Source of the DNA: Rhodobacteraceae bacterium EL129
GTDB taxonomy: Bacteria > Pseudomonadota > Alphaproteobacteria > Rhodobacterales > Rhodobacteraceae
Reading direction: 5' to 3'
Assembly (NCBI GenBank): GCA_900313005.1
Contig: ONZJ01000002.1
Span: 2,000,996-2,064,995, forward strand
DNA: 64,000 bases
Below, piece by piece: positions 39,271 through 48,214 of this stretch. A program made the position numbers and the translations under genes. The stretch's first letter is position 1. Each line of letters starts with the position of its first letter. A model generated the notes under the pieces. That model saw only the letters and a program-made list of their open reading frames with translations, was not told the DNA's origin and ran no database searches.

Positions 39271-40431
39271 TCACTCTGGCAAGCTGAACACTTGACCGGG
39301 GTAGATCAGATCTGGGTCGCGGATGCGGTCGCGGTTGGCTTCATAGACCCGCACATACAGCGTGCCCTCGCCGTACCGTTCGCGTGAGATGGCCCACAAT
39401 GTAGTGCCCGGCTGCACGGTGATCGCCGTGATGCGCTGATTTTCGACCGCGGCATTTGCTTGCGCCACCACGTCCTCATCCTCGCGTTTGAACGGGGTTT
39501 CGACGCGTGATGTCACATTCCCTTCGGCATCGGTTTCATCAATACGCAGGGTATAGACCCCGGTATCTACCTCGGGCAAATCTGTGCGCCAGATGCCATC
39601 GCTCTGAATTTGCGAGGTCACAATGGGTGCGTTGTTTAAATAGACGCGGACAAAGCCTGTTCCTTGCGCCCGGCCCGACAGGTGGACTTCGCCCTGTTCC
39701 GAGTACGAGATGGCGTCCAAGGCGACGTTAGACATGATCTCGGGGGCCACATCCAAAGGCGTGGCAGGTTGCAACACCTGCACACCCTCTTCGTTGGCCA
39801 GCAGGACGGTTTGCGACGGTTGAGGGACATTATCCTCGGCCAGTTTCGTGCCCTCAACCGGTTCTGCGATTTCGAGTTTTTCCTCGGGGTCCGGCGTTGC
39901 AACAACCCGCGACGGAGACGGTGCGATGATGATGACATCCGTTGACGTCACAACCGTGTTGTCTGCGGCGTTCAAAGTCAGCAATGACAAGACCCTTGGT
40001 TCTTCACTGTCCTCAACGCTCAGGAAGGACACAAACTGACCAGAGGGGTCTACCTCCACCTGCTGCAGGTTCTGCCCGTCCAGAACGATCTGTGTTTCAA
40101 GCCGGGGATCCGCCTGCCCAGCCACGAGCATTGATCCATCTGGCTCAAGCCGGAATGTATCAATCGAGGGTGTCACAACGGTGACTAAGGTGGTCTGGTC
40201 ATCCTTGGGCGTGTCGATGGCCTGAGGTGTTTCACTGGGCTCGTCTTTGCTCGCGTCAACTTCTTGAGGCTCTTGCTGGACCAAGGCTGCCGGTTTCAAG
40301 GACGCCGTATCTGGGAGCGGTTGAGCCGGTTCAAACACACCGGCGAAATAGAGCGCACCCCCCACAGCCGCCACAGCAACAGCACCGATGCCCAGCGCGG
40401 GGCCTCTGGTCAAACCAGCGAGTATGCTCAT
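39271..40431 (-). CDS. LysM-domain envelope protein
   Basis: 386 residues. The N-terminal helix (ALGIGAVAVAAVGGALYFAGVF) is followed by a long acidic, Pro-rich region and Ig-like repeats (residues about 235-320, ending with GVYTLRIDETDAEGNVTS). A C-terminal LysM domain (ITVQPGTTLWAISRERYGEG, then VYEANRDRIRDPDLIYPGQ) follows. It probably sits in the periplasm, bound to peptidoglycan. Its 5' end lies 109 nt from the divergent LOG gene. Confidence 0.88.
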   Translation of the reverse strand: MSILAGLTRGPALGIGAVAVAAVGGALYFAGVFEPAQPLPDTASLKPAALVQQEPQEVDASKDEPSETPQAIDTPKDDQTTLVTVVTPSIDTFRLEPDGSMLVAGQADPRLETQIVLDGQNLQQVEVDPSGQFVSFLSVEDSEEPRVLSLLTLNAADNTVVTSTDVIIIAPSPSRVVATPDPEEKLEIAEPVEGTKLAEDNVPQPSQTVLLANEEGVQVLQPATPLDVAPEIMSNVALDAISYSEQGEVHLSGRAQGTGFVRVYLNNAPIVTSQIQSDGIWRTDLPEVDTGVYTLRIDETDAEGNVTSRVETPFKREDEDVVAQANAAVENQRITAITVQPGTTLWAISRERYGEGTLYVRVYEANRDRIRDPDLIYPGQVFSLPE

Positions 40432-40540
40432 CTCAATCCTTCTCTACGCCGTTCACAACGCAACGCCCAGTTGCCGGACCATAGCAACCCGCGCTACACC
40501 GGTCAAAACAAGGCTCCGTGCAATAAGAAGGTGTGACCCA

Positions 40541-41092
40541 ATGACGACAAAATCAGTCTGTGTCTTTTGCGGAGCCCGTGCGGGCACGCAGCCCAAGTAC
40601 ACTGAAGCGGCCACTGAAATGGGTCATATGCTGGCGCAGGAAAGCTGGCGCCTGGTCTATGGCGCGGGAGATGTCGGGTTAATGGGCACCGTGGCCCGCG
40701 CGGCCCAAGAGAAGGGCGGCGAAACGTTTGGCGTGATCCCCGTACACCTTGTGAACCTTGAGATCGGTAAAACGGATCTCACCCATCTGGTGATCACCGA
40801 GACGATGCACGAACGCAAAAAAGTGATGTTCATGAACTGCGATGCCATCGTCGTATTGCCGGGTGGTGCAGGATCATTGGACGAGTTTTTCGAGGTACTC
40901 ACATGGCGTCAGATTGGCCTGCACGAAAAACCAATTTTTCTATTGAGTACCGATGGGTATTGGCAGCCTTTGATGTCTTTGATGCAGCATGTGGTAGATC
41001 ATGGATTTGCCGATGCGTCCTTACTGGACACCATCCAAGTGGTCCCGGATGTGAGGGTCCTTTCATCGCAACTCCACATGGCTTTCGCGTGA
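40541..41092 (+). CDS. LOG-family protein (cytokinin riboside phosphoribohydrolase-like)
   Basis: 183 residues from MTTKSVCVFCGARAG; the longer frame upstream is antisense to the LysM gene. It has the LOG/TIGR00730 pattern: VYGAGDVGLMGTVARAA, MHERKKVMF with the catalytic Arg, and PGGAGSLDEFFEVLTWRQ in place of the usual PGGxGTxxE. Family members hydrolyse N6-modified or plain AMP to base plus ribose phosphate. The Ser in place of Thr is a conservative change. Confidence 0.92.
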   Translation: MTTKSVCVFCGARAGTQPKYTEAATEMGHMLAQESWRLVYGAGDVGLMGTVARAAQEKGGETFGVIPVHLVNLEIGKTDLTHLVITETMHERKKVMFMNCDAIVVLPGGAGSLDEFFEVLTWRQIGLHEKPIFLLSTDGYWQPLMSLMQHVVDHGFADASLLDTIQVVPDVRVLSSQLHMAFA

Positions 41093-41201
41093 GGGGCCGA
41101 ACGCTCGGGACCCTTCATTGAAGTTGCATCGTCGCCCTCACCTTGCAAATACAAAACCGTGGGAATGGGGACTGTAACCGCGAGCTAAAACCGGCGACTT
41201 T

Positions 41202-42446
41202 CTAAAGCGCAGCGGCGGCTGTTGCGTAGTAGAAGGCATCGAAGTTGCGTAAATCAGGGGCCGAGGCCAGATCCATCACACGGTTGCAAATGAATGGCAC
41301 TTGCTGTTCGGTCAGCCCGCCGTGGCTGCGTAGCGGCTCTTTCAGAGCGGCCAGATCGTGGTGGTGCTCGGAGGTGCCGATGCAGATGTTCTCGGACGAG
41401 ATCATTACAATGTCGCCAATCCGGTCACCGGGTAATTCAAAGCGTTTGATCGCCTCGGCCTTGTCGATCACCAGGATCAGCTCGTCGCGGGCTTGCAACC
41501 TGGCAATGATGTCCGCCTGATCCGCATCTTCGGGCAAATAGGCCGTGCCGAACCCACCCAACGCGCCATGATGCACAACATAAGGGTCGGTGATCGGCAG
41601 GATCACCCGGGCCGCCCCTTCGCCCAACCAATCGTCCATCAGGTCCTGCACGTAGATCACGTTCGGGCTGCCATCGGCGTGATGCTTGGGCTTCATGCCG
41701 TGATCGGCGGTTACAACAATCGCAGCGCCCAAGGCGTCCAATTCAGTCAGATAGGTGTCGAACATCTGGTAGAACGACTTCGCTTGCGGCTCGTTAGGGG
41801 CATATTTGTGCTGCACATAATCAGTGGTGGTCAGATACATCACATCCGGCTGCCACTCGCGCAAAAGCTTCACACCAGCTGCAAAGACAAACTCGCTCAG
41901 CTCAGCGGAATAGACCTCGGGCTGCACCATCCCCAACCAAGCGCTGGCTTTCTCTTGCCCATGCTCGGCGGAGGTGGAGGCATCAGATTTCTCGGCCGAA
42001 AAGCATTTGGCGCGATCCTCGTCAAAGCGCAGCCCCGCCCCCAGCAAAGCCCGCAGCTTGTCCTTGGCGGTCACCACGGCCACACGTGCACCAGCCGCGT
42101 AAAACTGGCTGAAGATGGTTGGCGCACGCAGAAAACGCACATCGTTCATCATCACTTCTTCACCCGTATCCGGGTCGATCAGATAGTTGCCGCAAATGCC
42201 ATGCACACTGGGGGAACGCCCGGTGGCGATGCTCAAGTTGTTGGGGTTGGTAAAGGACGGGATGACGGAATGCGCCATGCGATCCGTGCCAGTGTCTCGC
42301 ATGCGCTTGAGCGTGGGCATCAAGCCGTCGGCGATGGCTTTGTCCAGATACTCAGGCTCACACCCATCCAGACAGATCACGATGGCGCAGGTCTTTGGCA
42401 CCGCATAGGTGCGGTCGTTCGCGACCACGGGATTGGTGAGCTTCAT
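41202..42446 (-). CDS. phnA: Phosphonoacetate hydrolase
   Basis: 414 residues from MKLTNPVVAND with AGGAG upstream. It is an alkaline-phosphatase-superfamily enzyme with two zinc sites: D27 (CLDGCEP), nucleophile T66 (SFTNPNN), the ATGRSPSVHGICGN loop and TADHGMKPKHHADG. It splits the C-P bond of phosphonoacetate to acetate and phosphate. It is the last gene of a minus-strand operon with the phosphonate importer, which strongly supports the assignment over nucleotide pyrophosphatase. Confidence 0.95.
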   Translation of the reverse strand: MKLTNPVVANDRTYAVPKTCAIVICLDGCEPEYLDKAIADGLMPTLKRMRDTGTDRMAHSVIPSFTNPNNLSIATGRSPSVHGICGNYLIDPDTGEEVMMNDVRFLRAPTIFSQFYAAGARVAVVTAKDKLRALLGAGLRFDEDRAKCFSAEKSDASTSAEHGQEKASAWLGMVQPEVYSAELSEFVFAAGVKLLREWQPDVMYLTTTDYVQHKYAPNEPQAKSFYQMFDTYLTELDALGAAIVVTADHGMKPKHHADGSPNVIYVQDLMDDWLGEGAARVILPITDPYVVHHGALGGFGTAYLPEDADQADIIARLQARDELILVIDKAEAIKRFELPGDRIGDIVMISSENICIGTSEHHHDLAALKEPLRSHGGLTEQQVPFICNRVMDLASAPDLRNFDAFYYATAAAAL

Positions 42447-42507
42447 GGCAGTATCTCCTCTTTCTGCGGCTATGGGGCAGAGCAATGTAATCTGAAAGGG
42501 GGCAAAC

Positions 42508-43344
42508 TCACTTGGCCTTGTTGACAGCGCTGCGCAACCAGCCCGAGATAAATTCGGCAATCAGCACCATTGCGATGATCGACAGGATGATCGCGCCAAC
42601 ACGCAAGTTTTCCAACTGCTGAACGTTACGCTTTAGATACCAGCCCATGCCGCCGCCGCCGAAGAACCCCACCACCGTGGCAGCACGAAAGGCAACGTCC
42701 CAAGTGTAGATTGCGATGCCCGTGAAGGCGACACGAACCTGCGGCACGACGGCAAAGATGAACACCTGAAACGAATTGGCCCCAGCCGCACGCATGGCCT
42801 CAACGGGGCCCATATCAACCGCTTCAATCTCGTCCGCAAAGAGCTTGCCTGCGAAACCTATGCAAAACATGGTCAGCGCGCTCACCCCAGCCAGCATTCC
42901 GAATCCCAGGACCGACACGAACAGGATCGTCCAGATAGTCTCGTGGATAGCACGGCAGGAGATCACACCAAGACGGCCAATGGGGAAGAAAATCTTGCGG
43001 TGTGGCGAAACGTTCCAGGCTGAAAACCACGCCAGTGGAATCGCCAGGAACACACCCAGAATGCCGCCCAAGAACGACATTTGCAGCGTATCCAGAATCG
43101 AGGCCAGATATCCGGGGTCGGTGACATAGGCCAAGTCCGGCGGGTAGAAACGATCAGCCACCACGCCGCCTAGTTTGCCTAATGCACCCAGCATCATGAG
43201 CACGTCGATATTCAGGAAATGCAGCGAATACCCAAGGAAAACAATCACTGCCAGCAGCGTGCCGAAACTCCAGAGAGACTCGGGAAAGCTGTAGCGCGAC
43301 CAGGTCTGTTTCTGCTTTGACGGAGCGGCGGTTTGTTCGGTCAT
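42508..43344 (-). CDS. phnE: Phosphonate ABC transporter permease PhnE (second copy)
   Basis: 278 residues, six helices, with the permease EAA-type loop (GPVEAMRAAGANSFQVFIFAVVPQV). It pairs with the adjacent paralogue to form the membrane channel for PhnC and PhnD. The spacing is 10 nt from the first phnE and about 60 nt before phnA. Confidence 0.93.
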   Translation of the reverse strand: MTEQTAAPSKQKQTWSRYSFPESLWSFGTLLAVIVFLGYSLHFLNIDVLMMLGALGKLGGVVADRFYPPDLAYVTDPGYLASILDTLQMSFLGGILGVFLAIPLAWFSAWNVSPHRKIFFPIGRLGVISCRAIHETIWTILFVSVLGFGMLAGVSALTMFCIGFAGKLFADEIEAVDMGPVEAMRAAGANSFQVFIFAVVPQVRVAFTGIAIYTWDVAFRAATVVGFFGGGGMGWYLKRNVQQLENLRVGAIILSIIAMVLIAEFISGWLRSAVNKAK

Positions 43345-43354
43345 GGCTCCCTCC

Positions 43355-44179
43355 TCAGATCACGGCTTTACGCAGGTAGTGCGAAATGACTTCGCCCAGC
43401 ACAATCAAAAGCAGGATGGCGAGAATAACCATGGTGACACCGCCATAGTTAAAGCTGTTCATCTGGCGAAAAAAGAGAAGGCCCAGGCCCCCTGCCCCGA
43501 CCAATCCCATGACAGCTGAACGGCGGATGTTGATGTCCCACTCAAAGATGACTGTGGCCAGCACCACCGGATAGATCTGCGGCAGGATACCGTAGTACAT
43601 CACCTGAAATTCGTTGCCACCGGTGGCTCGGATCGCCTCGACCGGCTTGGCGTCGATGTTTTCAATCGCTTCGGCGGTGATCTTCGAAATAAACCCAACC
43701 GAACGCATGGCAATGGCCAAAATGCCGGGCAGCGCGCCAAGCCCTACGGCGCTGACAAAGATAAGTGCCCAGACGATTTCGTGAACACTGCGGCTGAGCA
43801 CCATCAGAAAGCGGCCCAGAGGATAGAGGATGGCCTTGCTCGGCGTAACGTTTGCCGCTCCCAGCCACGCGACCGGCAGCGAGAAAAAGCACCCCAGGAC
43901 TGTCCCCACCGACGCCATCATGAAGGTTTCGATCGTTGGGATGATCAACTCGGGAAGAAGGCCCCAATCAATCGTGATGTAGCGCCCGACCGAAGCCAGC
44001 ACCCCATTGCGCCCCCCGATACGTGACCAGTCGGTGTCTGCAATGATCGTGCCGTGCACGCACCAACCGGCAAAGAGCAGAAAGAGGCCCCAGATCAACA
44101 GCTGTTTCATCTGTTTCTTGCGGCGCAATTCCGTTTGAAGGGACAGACCGTCGCTGGTGTTGATGTCGGTGACAGACAT
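43355..44179 (-). CDS. phnE: Phosphonate ABC transporter permease PhnE (first copy)
   Basis: 274 residues. The cytoplasmic N-terminus (LQTELRRKKQMKQ) is followed by six helices and the EAA loop (KPVEAIRATGGNEFQVMYYGILPQI). It follows phnC by 3 nt. Two separate permease genes, phnE1 and phnE2, are usual in Rhodobacterales and Rhizobiales. Confidence 0.93.
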   Translation of the reverse strand: MSVTDINTSDGLSLQTELRRKKQMKQLLIWGLFLLFAGWCVHGTIIADTDWSRIGGRNGVLASVGRYITIDWGLLPELIIPTIETFMMASVGTVLGCFFSLPVAWLGAANVTPSKAILYPLGRFLMVLSRSVHEIVWALIFVSAVGLGALPGILAIAMRSVGFISKITAEAIENIDAKPVEAIRATGGNEFQVMYYGILPQIYPVVLATVIFEWDINIRRSAVMGLVGAGGLGLLFFRQMNSFNYGGVTMVILAILLLIVLGEVISHYLRKAVI

Positions 44180-44182
44180 GAC

Positions 44183-44938
44183 CTAGAGGACCTCCATCGC
44201 ATAGATGTCTTCAAGATCGCTATCGCGCAGAGTGGTCGTGTCGCCATCAAATTTTTTCACGCCATCCTGCAGGCCGATGATCCGGTTGCAGAATTCCTTG
44301 GCCAGCTGAACGTCGTGAATGTTGCAAAGGGCGGGCACGCCAAGTTCTTTGGCGATTTTCATGATCAGTGCCATGACTTCACGTGAAATCTTGGGGTCGA
44401 GCGCAGATGTCGGCTCGTCCAGCAGCAGAAGTTTGGGCTGTTGCATCAGCGCGCGGGCAATACCGACCCGCTGCCGCTGCCCGCCTGAAAGCTCGTCGGC
44501 ACGTTTGTTGATGTGGTCACTGAGGCCCACGCGATCGAGGTAATCCAGTGCTCGACTGATATCTTCCTTCGGAAAATGTCGAAACAGGCTGCGGATGTTG
44601 CTGGTGTATCCCAGCCGCCCCGAAAGCACATTGTCCATCACGGACATGCGGTTGATCAGATTGAACTCCTGAAAGATCATCCCGACGTTGCGCCGCAAGC
44701 CACGCAGATCGCGGGAATTCAAGGCGCGCACGTCCTGCCCCAACAGGGTGATCTGCCCATCCGTCGGTTCAACCAGTCGGTTGACGCAGCGGATCAACGT
44801 GGATTTACCTGCACCACTTGGGCCGATCATTGCCAGAAAGTCATCACTTTCAACATCGAAATCAATGCCTTTCAGGATCTCGGGCCCTTTGGCAGTATAG
44901 CGCACCCTGAGGTTTCTTACGGACAGGACTGACATCAA
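44183..44938 (-). CDS. phnC: Phosphonate ABC transporter ATP-binding protein PhnC
   Basis: 251 residues: Walker A GPSGAGKST near residue 40, signature LSGGQRQRVGIARAL, Walker B LLLLDEPTSALD, and the PhnC-typical RDLRGLRRNVGMIFQEFNLI. It energises phosphonate uptake by PhnD and the two PhnE proteins. It lies 70 nt downstream of phnD. Confidence 0.95.
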   Translation of the reverse strand: MMSVLSVRNLRVRYTAKGPEILKGIDFDVESDDFLAMIGPSGAGKSTLIRCVNRLVEPTDGQITLLGQDVRALNSRDLRGLRRNVGMIFQEFNLINRMSVMDNVLSGRLGYTSNIRSLFRHFPKEDISRALDYLDRVGLSDHINKRADELSGGQRQRVGIARALMQQPKLLLLDEPTSALDPKISREVMALIMKIAKELGVPALCNIHDVQLAKEFCNRIIGLQDGVKKFDGDTTTLRDSDLEDIYAMEVL

Positions 44939-45008
44939 TTTATTCTCCTATGTGCCTCGCCGCAGAGGGTACGACGGCGAGGCAAATGAATCGCCAAGAC
45001 AAAGATCT

Positions 45009-45917
45009 TTAGTTTTTCTTTGCGTCCTTGGCGGCCTTGAGATCGCGGATGATGTCATAATCCGCATCGGTCATCGCGACGAACTTACTGGCGTTGACGT
45101 TTTCGAGGTACTGCCTGCCTTCTTCGCTGTCTGCCAGTGCAAGAAAGGCACCCTGAATCTGATCAATAATCTCAGGGCAAAGACGCCCGTTCACCACAAA
45201 GGGGTCTTGCGGAATAACGGGTGACGACCACAGGACAACATAGTCGTCCTTCGTCGCGATGCCGCGTTCCAGCACATTATCAAGACGGTGCGTAGCGACA
45301 AAGGCCGCATCCACCTGGCCTTCGATCACTGCCACACCTGACAGATCATGCCCGCCGGTGTACACAACGCGAGTGAAGTAATCCTCAAGCTCGGCACCGA
45401 TCACCTTGGTGAACGACACACGTGGCAACAGGTTGCCCGAGGTGCTGGCCGGGTCCGTCAGGCCAATCACCGTGCCCTTGAGATCGTCTACCGAAGTGTA
45501 GCCCGAGTCCGCACGCGCAACCAGCACGGCCTTATATCCTGGACCTTCCTCCTGAAACTGGCCCTTGTGCTTGGCATAGGTCGCAACCACGCGCAGCTCA
45601 GGATCTTTTTCCTGCGCGATCACGTAGGAATACGGCCCATGCATGCCCAGATCGACAAATCCACCCAACATCGCCTCGACCACCGAGGCATAAGATGTGG
45701 GCAGGAAAAATTCGACATTCTTGCCCGTGGCATCCTTGATCTGATTGACCAGTGGTTGATACAGCGCCAGCTCTTGGGTCGTTTCTTCGGTTGGGATCAT
45801 CGAAAAGCGTATGACCTCGGGGTTCTTGCATTCCTGTGCTTGCGTGATCCCCGTGAAGGCCACTGAAGCGAGTAACGCCCCGGCAATAATCTTGGTTGTT
45901 TGGTTCCAGATAGTCAT
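45009..45917 (-). CDS. phnD: Phosphonate ABC transporter substrate-binding protein PhnD
   Basis: 302 residues from MTIWNQTTKIIAGALLASVA, a signal peptide cleaved after TQA; the frame extends upstream into the next gene. PhnD-family motifs are IRFSMIPTEETTQEL, LPTSYASVVEAMLGGFVDLGMHGPYSY and LTDPASTSGNLLPR. It binds phosphonates in the periplasm. The substrate range cannot be read from sequence. Confidence 0.94.
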   Translation of the reverse strand: MTIWNQTTKIIAGALLASVAFTGITQAQECKNPEVIRFSMIPTEETTQELALYQPLVNQIKDATGKNVEFFLPTSYASVVEAMLGGFVDLGMHGPYSYVIAQEKDPELRVVATYAKHKGQFQEEGPGYKAVLVARADSGYTSVDDLKGTVIGLTDPASTSGNLLPRVSFTKVIGAELEDYFTRVVYTGGHDLSGVAVIEGQVDAAFVATHRLDNVLERGIATKDDYVVLWSSPVIPQDPFVVNGRLCPEIIDQIQGAFLALADSEEGRQYLENVNASKFVAMTDADYDIIRDLKAAKDAKKN

Positions 45918-45970
45918 GATTTCCTCCGTTGGTGTAATGGAGCGCGTTTCACGCACTCTCGGCTTTTTTG

Positions 45971-47098
45971 TTATGCAGGTGACAGTTTCAGCACTCCGGA
46001 TTGGGTGGCTGCTTCCAAAAAATGCTCTTTTGAGCCGATGAAGTTCTTGCCGCGCTCGCCTGCGAAGGCTTCGTCGATGATCCGGCCACATTCCGTGTTA
46101 GGCACGCCGTGGTCTGAAAATCTATGACCGACCCCAAGAGACGACAGAAACTCAGTCAGCTCATCCGCTCCTTTGGCAAGATCATCGCCAAAGATCTGTT
46201 TCAATGAGGCTTCGCGAAACCCGCCGATCCCTGCAACAGATCGCAATACCGTGGGCAACGTGAAAGAACAGGCGATGCCATGCTGCACCCCCCACCCCAG
46301 GGTAATGGGGTAGGACAGGTTATGGGCAATCGCGGTTTTGGTGTTCGAAAACGCAAGTCCTGCGTTCAGCGAGGCCTCCGCAATCCGGCTGCGTAACTGA
46401 AGATTACCCAGATCACGCAGTAGCATGGGAAGATCGGCGATGATTGCGCGGGCTGCAGCAACCGCATGACGCGCTGAGACGGGGTTGGCATTGACGTTCC
46501 AAATGCTTTCGATCGAGTGGGACAAGGCATCCAGTGCCGTCGCAAGGGTCAAACCATATGGCTTGCCCAACATAAGTGCGGGGTCCACCAGGGCGGTTTC
46601 TGGGTACAGGTTTTCGCGCGCCAGGGAGAATTTGCGCCCGCGTTCCTCGTCCCAAACCGTTGCCCATGATGTGACCTCGCTGCCAGTGCCTGCAGTGGTC
46701 GGCACGGCGATAATCGGTATGGCAGAGAGCTCCTCTGCCCCGTTCTTGGTTTCCAGAAACCGCAAGACCTTGCCAAAGTCGCCAGCTGCTGCGGCAAAGA
46801 CCTTTGCGGAATCGATCACCGACCCGCCCCCCAAGGCCACGATGACCTCGGGTTGAGAAGCCAGTGCCGCAAAACGTGCGGATTGCTCGGAGAGCAGTCG
46901 GCAATCCGGGTTCGGTGCGATGTCGTTGACCACCAAAGATGGCGTACCAGCCGTTGTACTCAGCTGATTTGCGAGCGTCTGAAACGATGCTTCAGGATAG
47001 GTCACAAGCGCATAAGAGCGTCCCGCAATCAAGGCTGCGAGGGATGAATACTGATCGTTTCCAAACAGAATTTTGACTGGATTTTTATACGACCACAT
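45971..47098 (-). CDS. Iron-containing (group III) alcohol dehydrogenase in the phosphonate operon
   Basis: 375 residues from MWSYKNPVKILFG, with GGAGGGGAG directly upstream. It has the NAD-binding ALGGGSVIDSAKVFA and PTTAGTGSEVTSWATV, and metal ligands D and H in DALSHSIES and H in WGVQHGIACSF. It is the first gene of the phn operon. It could interconvert 2-hydroxyethylphosphonate and phosphonoacetaldehyde, as the related biosynthetic phosphonoacetaldehyde reductases do. The direction and substrate are inferred from context only. Confidence 0.82.
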   Translation of the reverse strand: MWSYKNPVKILFGNDQYSSLAALIAGRSYALVTYPEASFQTLANQLSTTAGTPSLVVNDIAPNPDCRLLSEQSARFAALASQPEVIVALGGGSVIDSAKVFAAAAGDFGKVLRFLETKNGAEELSAIPIIAVPTTAGTGSEVTSWATVWDEERGRKFSLARENLYPETALVDPALMLGKPYGLTLATALDALSHSIESIWNVNANPVSARHAVAAARAIIADLPMLLRDLGNLQLRSRIAEASLNAGLAFSNTKTAIAHNLSYPITLGWGVQHGIACSFTLPTVLRSVAGIGGFREASLKQIFGDDLAKGADELTEFLSSLGVGHRFSDHGVPNTECGRIIDEAFAGERGKNFIGSKEHFLEAATQSGVLKLSPA

Positions 47099-47169
47099 CT
47101 CTCCCCTCCCAACAGCGACACGTGCGACTCGGCAGATAAGGAAGAAGCGTGAGGGAGCGCCCTCCATAT

Positions 47170-47197
47170 ATCAAATTGATTGTTTAGATTGTATCTA
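47170..47197. promoter_or_regulatory. Paired palindromes in the divergent phn/lysR promoter region
   Basis: Two adjacent AT-rich palindromes, ATCAAATTGAT (47170-47180) and TAGATTGTATCTA (47185-47197), lie between the alcohol dehydrogenase start (47098) and the lysR start (47210). The second has the T-N11-A form of LysR sites. They probably form the operator of the divergent regulator, though I have no direct evidence of binding. Confidence 0.5.
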
Positions 47198-47209
47198 TAT
47201 ACTTTATCT

Positions 47210-48115
47210 ATGCTTACAACTGCGCTTCGATCCTTTCACGCCGTTGCCCGCTACGGCGGATTTTCCGCAGCCGCCCGTGCGTTGAACATCAGCCAGCCCA
47301 CGCTGTCGACGCAGGTGAAAGGGTTGGAAACCCGCTATGACGTTGAATTGTTCAGCCGCATCGGGCGCGATGTCCGTCTGACACCTGCAGGACAGGAGCT
47401 TTATCAAACCACGATGCGCCTGCATCAAAGCGAAGCCGAGGCCGAAGATTTACTAAACTCGTTCAAAGGCTTCCACTCAGGCTCTTTGCGCATCGCAGCT
47501 GTCGGCCCGTTTCACGCAACCGATATGATCGTGGCGTTCAAATCTCGCCATCCAAAGATCGACATCAGCGTTCAGTTCGGAAACTCCCAACGCAGTTTTG
47601 AACGCTTGCTGACGTATGAGGCAGATGTCGGGCTCATTGCCGAGGTGAATGCTGATCCTCGCGTGATCACTCTGCCCTACAGCTCGCATAGTGTTGTCGT
47701 TTTCGTAAACGCCCAGCACCCGTTCTTTGAGCGTGACTATATTTCGTTCCATGAGCTTCAAGGGCAGAAAGTGATTCAACGCGAAGTCGGATCAACCACC
47801 CGCACCGCGATGGAACAGGCCCTGGAGGCCTATAATGTCTCGATTGATGTCGTTCTGGATATCGGCAGTCGTGAAGGCATCTGGAAAGCCGTCGAACAGG
47901 GATTGGGCATCGGATTTGTCGCTGACTTTGAATTTGTCCCACACAAAAACCTGCGGGCGATCCCGATCAAGGATGTGACCATCAGCACGCAATATTTCCT
48001 CGCTTTTCTGGAAGAGCGTAAAAACTCTCATCTTATCCGAGCCTTCTGCGATGTGGCCCAAAAGGAAGGGTACAGCCAGATGCCCGGTGCAGAACTGCCG
48101 AGCATCCGTGTCTGA
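47210..48115 (+). CDS. LysR-family regulator of phosphonate genes
   Basis: 301 residues from MLTTALRSFHAVARYGG; a TTG ten codons earlier is less likely. The N-terminal winged helix-turn-helix (FSAAARALNISQPTLSTQVKGLE) is followed by a periplasmic-binding-protein-like ligand domain (LRIAAVGPFHATDMI onward). It resembles the LysR group linked to aminoethylphosphonate catabolism. It is divergent from the phn operon and codirectional with the flavin dehydrogenase genes, so it may control both. Confidence 0.88.
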   Translation: MLTTALRSFHAVARYGGFSAAARALNISQPTLSTQVKGLETRYDVELFSRIGRDVRLTPAGQELYQTTMRLHQSEAEAEDLLNSFKGFHSGSLRIAAVGPFHATDMIVAFKSRHPKIDISVQFGNSQRSFERLLTYEADVGLIAEVNADPRVITLPYSSHSVVVFVNAQHPFFERDYISFHELQGQKVIQREVGSTTRTAMEQALEAYNVSIDVVLDIGSREGIWKAVEQGLGIGFVADFEFVPHKNLRAIPIKDVTISTQYFLAFLEERKNSHLIRAFCDVAQKEGYSQMPGAELPSIRV

Positions 48116-48214
48116 GCGATCCTCGACAAAGTTGCCGCAACGGGCCACTACGCCTAGAACGGTCAGGGCAGCGCAGATTGGCCTGACGTCGCCATTCGTC
48201 ACCGGATTGGATCC

